In this document: piece by piece, positions 58,476 through 64,000 of the stretch
How positions within the stretch are numbered: position 1 is the stretch's first letter
How the letters are laid out: each line of letters starts with the position of its first letter
Assembly (NCBI GenBank): GCA_022036555.1
Contig: CM039139.1
Coordinates: 12,245,689 to 12,309,688 of the forward strand
DNA from: Microstegium vimineum
Taxonomy: Eukaryota; Streptophyta; Magnoliopsida; Poales; Poaceae
DNA: 64,000 bases
Reading direction: 5' to 3'
The notes under the pieces: generated by a model
Seen by the model: the letters and a program-made list of their open reading frames with translations, nothing else
The model's database searches: none
What the model was told of the DNA's origin: nothing
Made by a program: the position numbers and the translations under genes

Positions 58476-60532
58476 TAGATGATAATTGGTGATTACCTTC
58501 AAGATCACCTCAGAGTCAATTAGCTAAGTCATAGCTAGCCAACGATCAGTATTCAGTGCTCGAACCAAAACGATAAGATCTCGTTCGTCCAATCATACTA
58601 CAATTTATTGGTCAACAGTCAACACACCAAAGGGAGCGACTTCATGTATACCCCTAGAATCATTCCGAATTCCCAGTTCTGCTTGTATTTCACGGTCGAA
58701 GCCGGTGTTCCTCTTTGACCTGTGGGTGTACGTATTATGAAACTGGACGTGTTGATGTGTACAAGTAACTTGAAATAAGTGCATGTCACTGATATATGAT
58801 ATATGATGCGAGAAGACTTGGACCAAATCGTGAACTAGAAGCAGCTGATATTATATGCCCTTGCTGATGTTTGATTCCGAAATATTTTTGGTTTATTTGT
58901 CTGATGTACCATGTTTCAGTCATTTTCAAAGGCAAGGTCCTATTTTTTGACTTGGCACAAACCGTAGCACTGCCCCTACTATTCAAATTTACAGCTGCTT
59001 CAAATTTGCTGAAACCATCTATAGTTCGTGCAATGGAGTAGAAGCATATCAGTTGCTTATATGCCCTGCAGAATGTCTGGATAAAATATCTCTCGATATC
59101 TACTACAGCTGCCATGGATTTCGTCATTTAGAAAAAGAAAAAAAAAACAACTGCCATGGAATTGAAGCTCCCAATTTCCATCGAATCTCCTCATGTGGCA
59201 CATGTCTGATAAGAAGATGAATAGGAAGAGACCAGAACAGAACAGAACAGCAAAGCAGAGGTCGTTCATGGCTACAATAAACAAGTGATGCTACCTCACC
59301 AGATGATGCATGCCCATATCCATTTGACATGTCTATGACATATCAAATGGGGCAGTTGGATCGTCTATGTAAGCGATGAGAATATCATAAGAACTACTCC
59401 CAAGAAGATCCAGAACTGGTTGGATTATAAAAAGATGAGAGGGCGCGTTGTGCTGCAGAAACATCCGGCCACCATCCATCTCAGAGACAGACATGCGGTA
59501 GCGGTGCACAAGCACAAGCATCAGACTGGGATACCAATAGTATGCCATTACACAGGGGGCACCCACAGGCCACAGCCAGCACTCCTTTCTTTGTTGCTCC
59601 AGGATCATGGCCTACCTGGCTTTGCCCCAACTACCAGAATAATTTGCCGAGTATAAGTATAATTTGCTCCAGGATCCTCAATTCCTCATGCCCGAATAAA
59701 AGATTGAGAATCCTGTTTGTTGCCTTGGAATCCAAATGATAGCACCATCATCATGCCTCTGCCAGTCTAAACCGTTTTGGAAACTGAAGAATACAGGTTA
59801 CGTGCATAAATGCAAGACTAGTACTGTAGATGCTAATCATGCAGGTCATGTCTAATCATGCACTGGTGAACAAAGTGCTGAATTGGCCATTTGGTCTCTA
59901 TATCTACCCCCAACAAACCTCTCTCTCTCTGAGAAAAATGCAACCCCCCAACAAACTTTAACTAACGCCTAGGTACATGTAAACTAATGCTCTCCCCTCC
60001 TCTGTGTTGTTTTCCTGGCTGGCGTAGCAATGCATGACACAAAGAAACAAAGTCAAACAAAATACCTCAGCTTCCATCCCCTCCTTAGCCCAACCACCAT
60101 GACAGCAAACCATCAACTCCATATGCCCAAAACACCCCTACACGCCCCAGTTAATCCTTGCTAATGCCATCCAAGGCACATCTTTCCTGGGTACCTTTGC
60201 TTTGATTAGTACACAATGTTTGAAAACTTCACGTTAAAGGGCATGCTTGGCAAGTGTATGTTGCCAGTTAAACCTTCCCTATCCATTTCCAAACTTGCAA
60301 CCCCCTCCCTCCTCCTACTCGCAAGCAACAGCAGCAGCACACCAGCCTCCAAATCCAAGAAGAGGAACGAGGAGGAGTTGCCTCCGAAAGCAAGCCATCA
60401 CTGGCTACCAAATGCAGGCATGCATATAGCGAACAGGACAAGAAGAAGAAGCAGAGGAGGAAGACGAACAAGTAGGAGCAGCAGAGCTGAAGGACAACAA
60501 CAAGAAAGCGGTTGCGCGCTGCTGCCACCACC
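58476..60532. other. Spacer and leader of the membrane-protein gene
   Basis: No clear gene. A minus-strand open frame of 91 codons at 59333-59608 reads protein-like in places but matches nothing I recognise. The last 300 bases, purine- and CAG/AAG-rich, look like the leader of the downstream gene and include an upstream open frame at 60216-60536 that overlaps its ATG. Confidence 0.4.
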
Positions 60533-61529
60533 ATGACCTATGATCAGATGCTCTCGCCGCTTTTCAGTGCCGGGCGATCGGCGTGGAGAGCGACACAGCA
60601 CGGCGGCGGCGGCGACGCAGTGACGCGGCAGATACTCAAGTGCACGAGGTGGCAGCTCGAGGAGACCACCGACTTCGTCACCTGCCCCTACCACTACTAC
60701 TGCGACAGCTCCTACCCAGGCGACTACTCCGCCGCCGTCGGCGTCCTCGTCGCGGCCTTCGCCGCGTACTGCTTCCTCTCTACCCTCGCGTTCACCATCC
60801 TCGACCTCATCCGGGGCAGCAGCGCGCCGTCGGCGGGCGGTGTCAGGGCATCAAGAGGAAGTACCTGCTGCCCTCAGGCCCGTTCCTGCTCCCGCTGGTG
60901 CTGCTCGCGCTCGCCAGGGGGCAGCGGTCAACGCCGTGTTCCCGCTCGCGCAGCTCGGCCCGGCATTGCTCCTGCTGCTCCAGGCCTCGGCGCTGGCGTT
61001 CCGGAACGAGGCCGACGGCGACATCCGGTACGCGGTGCTGGAGGCGTCCACGGTGTCGGGGGTGCTGCACGCGAGCCTGTACCTGGACGCCGTCGTGCTG
61101 CCCTACTACACGGGGCTGGAGGCGCTCCGGTGGTCCCGCTTCTCCGGGGAGTGCGCGAGTTGCCTGTGCCGGATGGAGCCCCTGGTCGTGGGCGGCACGG
61201 CGGTGCAGTACCGGGGCCTGTCCAAGACGGCGCTGGCGATCATCTTCGCGCTCTGCTCGCGGATGGTGTGCCGCATCTACGGCGAGGAGCGGCTCAGCGC
61301 GTGGACAAGGTCCGCGCTGGAAGCCGTGGGCTGGGTGTTCGTGGCCGCCGACGCGGTGTACCTCGTCCGTTGGGTCGCCGTGGAGGGCGGCGCCGTCGGT
61401 GTGGCGGCCTACAGCCTCGTCGCCGGGCTCGTTTTCCTCAGCGTCTTCGGCAAGGTCTACCGGTTCTTGGCGTGGGTGGAGGCGAGGCAATCGCAGTGGA
61501 AATCCAACCTCTGCCATAGCACCGTTTGA
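60533..61529 (+). pseudogene. Multi-pass membrane protein of unknown function, frame broken twice
   Basis: I do not recognise the family. It looks like a single-exon, GC-rich plant gene for a protein of about 332 aa. Starting at ATG 60533, the first frame encodes MTYDQMLSPLFSAGR, then a conserved-looking TRWQLEETTDFVTCPYHYY and a membrane helix AAVGVLVAAFAAYCFLSTLA. Protein-like reading then shifts to another frame near 60845 (IKRKYLLPSGPFLLPLVLLA) and to a third near 60928 (VNAVFPLAQLGPALLLLLQA), ending NLCHSTV at 61529. About six or seven hydrophobic segments follow in all, including LAIIFALCSRMV and AAYSLVAGLVFLSVFG. Both shifts fall in G runs and each is explained by one missing G. So this is either a recent pseudogene or an intact gene with two sequence errors. 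Confidence 0.7.
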
Positions 61530-61555
61530 TTGATTGATGATGATGATGATACTCG

Positions 61556-62441
61556 TCAGAGAAAAATCTGTAAAAAGAAAGAAAGGGATCGTTGCTTAGT
61601 TCATCTTCTTCTTCTTCTTCCTGTACAATCTACACGATGGTAAAAGAAAAGGTGCGATTTTTTTGTTCATGTTACTACTTAGCTTAATTTGACGGAAGCC
61701 AATCAGATTTTTGTTGATGAAACTTCAGAGCTTGTTCCTTTGCCTTTTCTTTTGCCGTTTTAAATATGATTTTGATGATTCGTTCCTAACAATCCCGCTG
61801 ACCAGAGTGCACATTTGAAACAGACAACTGTACTAAAGTTACCTCGAGTTTCTTAATTCTCATGATTATATGAAGCTATGCACTAGTATGCTAGTTTCAG
61901 CGATTGGTAGCTGGAGATGGTTGGTATCAAAGTTGAGAAAAAGTGGATGGGACAAGCCAGCGGCAATAATGTGGTGGTTCAGGATTATTTCTGGCAGAAA
62001 ATCTGTAAAAAGGGAAAAGAAAGAAATTGTTGCTTAGTTCCTTTTTTCCTAGCTGCAAAATCTACACACAATGGTGAAAAGGTGCAGTTTTTTCTTTGGT
62101 TAATGTTTAACTAGCCCAAATTTTGTGAAGCCATTCAGATTTTTGCTGAGAAACTTAATTCGGAGCTTCTTCCTTACCGTTTTCCTTTGCATTTTTTTTA
62201 CATGTTTTTAATGGCACCTTCTTAATCCTGCCGACCGACGACAATGTACACGCTGTGATGTTAGGCTTTGAATCAGACAACCGTACCGTAGTTAGTTTGA
62301 GTTTTTAATTCTCATGGCTATACGAATCCACGGTAGGAGTTTCAGCTGTTGGTAGCTGGAGCTGGAGATTGTTGGTATCAGAATTCAGAAAAAAAGTGAA
62401 TGGGACAAACCAGCAGCAGGAATGTGGTGGTTCAGGACATG
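61556..62441. repeat. Tandem segmental duplication, two units of about 440 bp
   Basis: Unit 1 (about 61556-61990) and unit 2 (about 61993-62441) share ordered blocks: AAATCTGTAAAAAG, TTGTTGCTTAGTTC/TCGTTGCTTAGTTC, AATCTACAC, AGATTTTTG, GGTAGCTGGAG, GTTGGTATCA, GAATGTGGTGGTTCAGGA/AATAATGTGGTGGTTCAGGA. Divergence by indels is substantial. It lies directly downstream of the membrane-protein gene and may be partly in its 3' UTR. Confidence 0.75.
61603..61620. repeat. (TTC)n microsatellite
   Basis: Six TTC units lie just downstream of the membrane-protein stop codon. Confidence 0.8.
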
Positions 62442-62500
62442 TGTTAGGATCAAGCAATGACCTAACCTAACCCCTGGCGGCTTCATGAAGCCAGTTCTTG

Positions 62501-62560
62501 CAGCTTCCTCTCTGACAGCTTCCTCTCTGACAGCTTCCTCTCTGACAGCTTCCTCTCTGA
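62501..62560. repeat. 15-bp minisatellite, four perfect copies
   Basis: CAGCTTCCTCTCTGA is repeated four times without a mismatch and is followed by a diverged CAGTTTCC start of a fifth. The plus-strand frame reads repeated LTASS, but no gene context supports coding. Confidence 0.92.
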
Positions 62561-63905
62561 CAGTTTCCCTATTCTATGTCTCGGTCAGTTTGTGGTGCAG
62601 CGGTTGGAGCATTCACCTGGCATCTCATCCGATGAACTGCGTTCTCACTGCAGCGACTCTTTGCTTTCTCTGAAGATATGTCATCGTAGTATCATCAGCA
62701 TATTTTTTTTGGGAAAGAGCAGCATCAGCATATGTGAAAATTCATCCGATCAGTTTAGAAACTCATACTAGGCACATATCCATTGGCCCTACACGACCAT
62801 TCTTCATCCCATGAAGCAAAAGCGCTTGACATTGTCATTTTTTTTTTTTTTTGAGACGCAAAGGTCTTTGACTTGGCTTGGGCATGATCATGAGCGCCAG
62901 GCTTCTTTGTTGACCAGTACTAGTAGATTGCTCTCATTCCTCGTGCAAGTCTGCATTGTCTGAAGGAAAAAGTCAGTCGCAAAAACATAGCCTTTCCCCT
63001 CCCTCATTCAGAAATCAAACTCCAGTCCTTCCTTCCTGCAGAGAGTCTAAAATGATTAGGTAGTCTGCTGATGAGGCCGGCAGCAAAACTGACTGGAACG
63101 GGTCATCGTCAGAGTTGTTGCACAAATCATCGAGCCCGACCTTCGTGCAGCCGAAGCAAGCTTGGGTAGTACAGTACTGGATACTGGATAGCAGCAGCAT
63201 CTCGTCACTTTCAGAACAGGTTCAAGCGTGTAGGACGGCTCATGTGTGCTACACCCTTGTCTGCCTGCCAACACCGGCCCATCACTAACTGGATTTCATC
63301 AGCTATCGGTACGACCATGTGCATTTAAAGGTGATGTGGGTTTTAGTGTAACTCAAGGCGCCTAATCCTCACTGTCAAAGGACAAAAAAAGGAAGAAAGG
63401 AAAAGGATTCCATGGTTTTGCATGTGTCCAAAGGGATTTTCGGTGATTGGTTTTAATCACCGGAAAAGGGCTGCTTTCATGGTGGTGACGTACACTGGAT
63501 TTTAGCGAGTGAGGTGTGACAATTTGATTGTGTTTCCGTTGCTGGTGCAGTGTCCTATCCATGAACTTTGATTGTTTATGAGCTTATATAGGACTCTACG
63601 CTATCAAGATCTCGTGGTGTGGGTTGAGAGGTGCTGTACAGTGCAGAAAATAATGATCGACAGTTTCTCGTGACGACGAGAATTTTTACGGAGTTGCGAT
63701 GAGGCTTGATAGTACTCCACTCTGGTTTTTACGGAGTGGTGGTACAGATCAACATATCAGGGTCTGTGGGAGAGTTGTGCTCCTGATTTCCAGCGAAGTA
63801 ATTTTGAGGTTGAAAGTATTTTTTTGTTTATTCTTTAGAATAAACTCTTAAAATCACTATATGAATCACTTCACAGAAGCAGGAGAAGTTATTTTCAGCT
63901 CTTAG
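62561..63905. other. Spacer to the window end
   Basis: No confident gene. A minus-strand open frame at 63015-63200 has a protein-like stretch with acidic residues (about 63165-63110) but no recognisable family and no upstream exon in the window. Confidence 0.4.
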
Positions 63906-64000
63906 TGCATCTCCAAGAGACTAGCTAAATCCTTCTCTAAAGTTAAATTTAACTATTGCTAAAGAAAAAACGTCTCCAACAGACTATCTAAATGACTCTC
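63906..64000. mobile_element. MITE start, cut by the window end
   Basis: GTGCATCTCCAAGAGACTAG and a second CGTCTCCAACAGACTATCTA resemble the GCATCTCCAACAG ends of Tourist-type grass MITEs. The right end lies outside the window. Confidence 0.45.

Noticed and set aside
59333..59608. Minus-strand open frame of 91 codons
   Set aside because: Some stretches look protein-like, but no motif is recognisable and there is no partner exon.
63015..63274. Minus-strand protein-like frames
   Set aside because: A short acidic stretch looks coding, but no family, start context or upstream exon can be found.
1..64000. CRISPR arrays, phage or bacterial operons, viral insertions, rRNA or tRNA genes
   Set aside because: None was seen. 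Repeats present are MITE, SINE, LINE, microsatellite and minisatellite types, and genes have plant intron structure.

Overview
This window is nuclear DNA from a grass, most likely a panicoid or andropogonoid species of the sorghum, sugarcane, Miscanthus or maize type. The evidence is intron-rich plant genes with GT-AG splice sites, GC-rich first exons, and many grass-type MITEs (Stowaway with TA duplications, Tourist/Harbinger with three-base TWA-like duplications). There is also a tRNA-derived SINE, a Mutator-like element and LINE debris. No intact LTR retrotransposon and no bacterial or viral unit was seen. The species call is an inference.

Layout. 1-570: broken PIF/Harbinger transposase. 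1522-5299 (+): chorismate synthase, 13 coding exons, intact. 8752-16136 (+): TOPLESS-related corepressor, 25 coding exons, intact, with one apparent GC-AG intron. About 16.6-25.2 kb: gene-poor, with a 596-bp inverted-repeat element and MITE remnants. 25209-26694 (-): group III patatin-like protein, two exons. About 26.7-32.8 kb: gene-poor. 32853-37141 (-): tryptophan/tyrosine permease family transporter, seven exons, with a nested MITE/SINE in its largest intron. 39940-44884 (+): RPS2-like CC-NB-LRR receptor, two exons around a MITE-filled intron. 46956-48395: non-autonomous Mutator-like element with a perfect 9-bp target duplication. 48687-53064 (+): TIM21, probably including a 19-nt microexon. 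56335-58210 (-): dead LINE reverse transcriptase cut up by Stowaway elements. 60533-61529 (+): multi-pass membrane protein of unknown function whose frame is broken twice in G runs. 61556-62441: local tandem duplication.

How the genes relate. They are independent plant loci, not an operon. Chorismate synthase makes the precursor of Trp, Tyr and Phe, and a Trp/Tyr-permease-family transporter with a plastid-like N-terminus lies about 28 kb away. Co-location is a fact, but a functional cluster is only a hypothesis. TOPLESS is a general transcriptional corepressor, TIM21 a mitochondrial import factor and the NLR an immune receptor.

I did not find a convincing new multi-gene system. The points most worth a second look are the atypical NLR nucleotide-binding motifs, the GC-AG intron in the TOPLESS gene, the TIM21 microexon, the twice-frameshifted membrane gene and the nested transposons that give relative insertion ages. 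Exon limits were set by hand from splice motifs, reading frame and recalled family conservation; no alignment was run.
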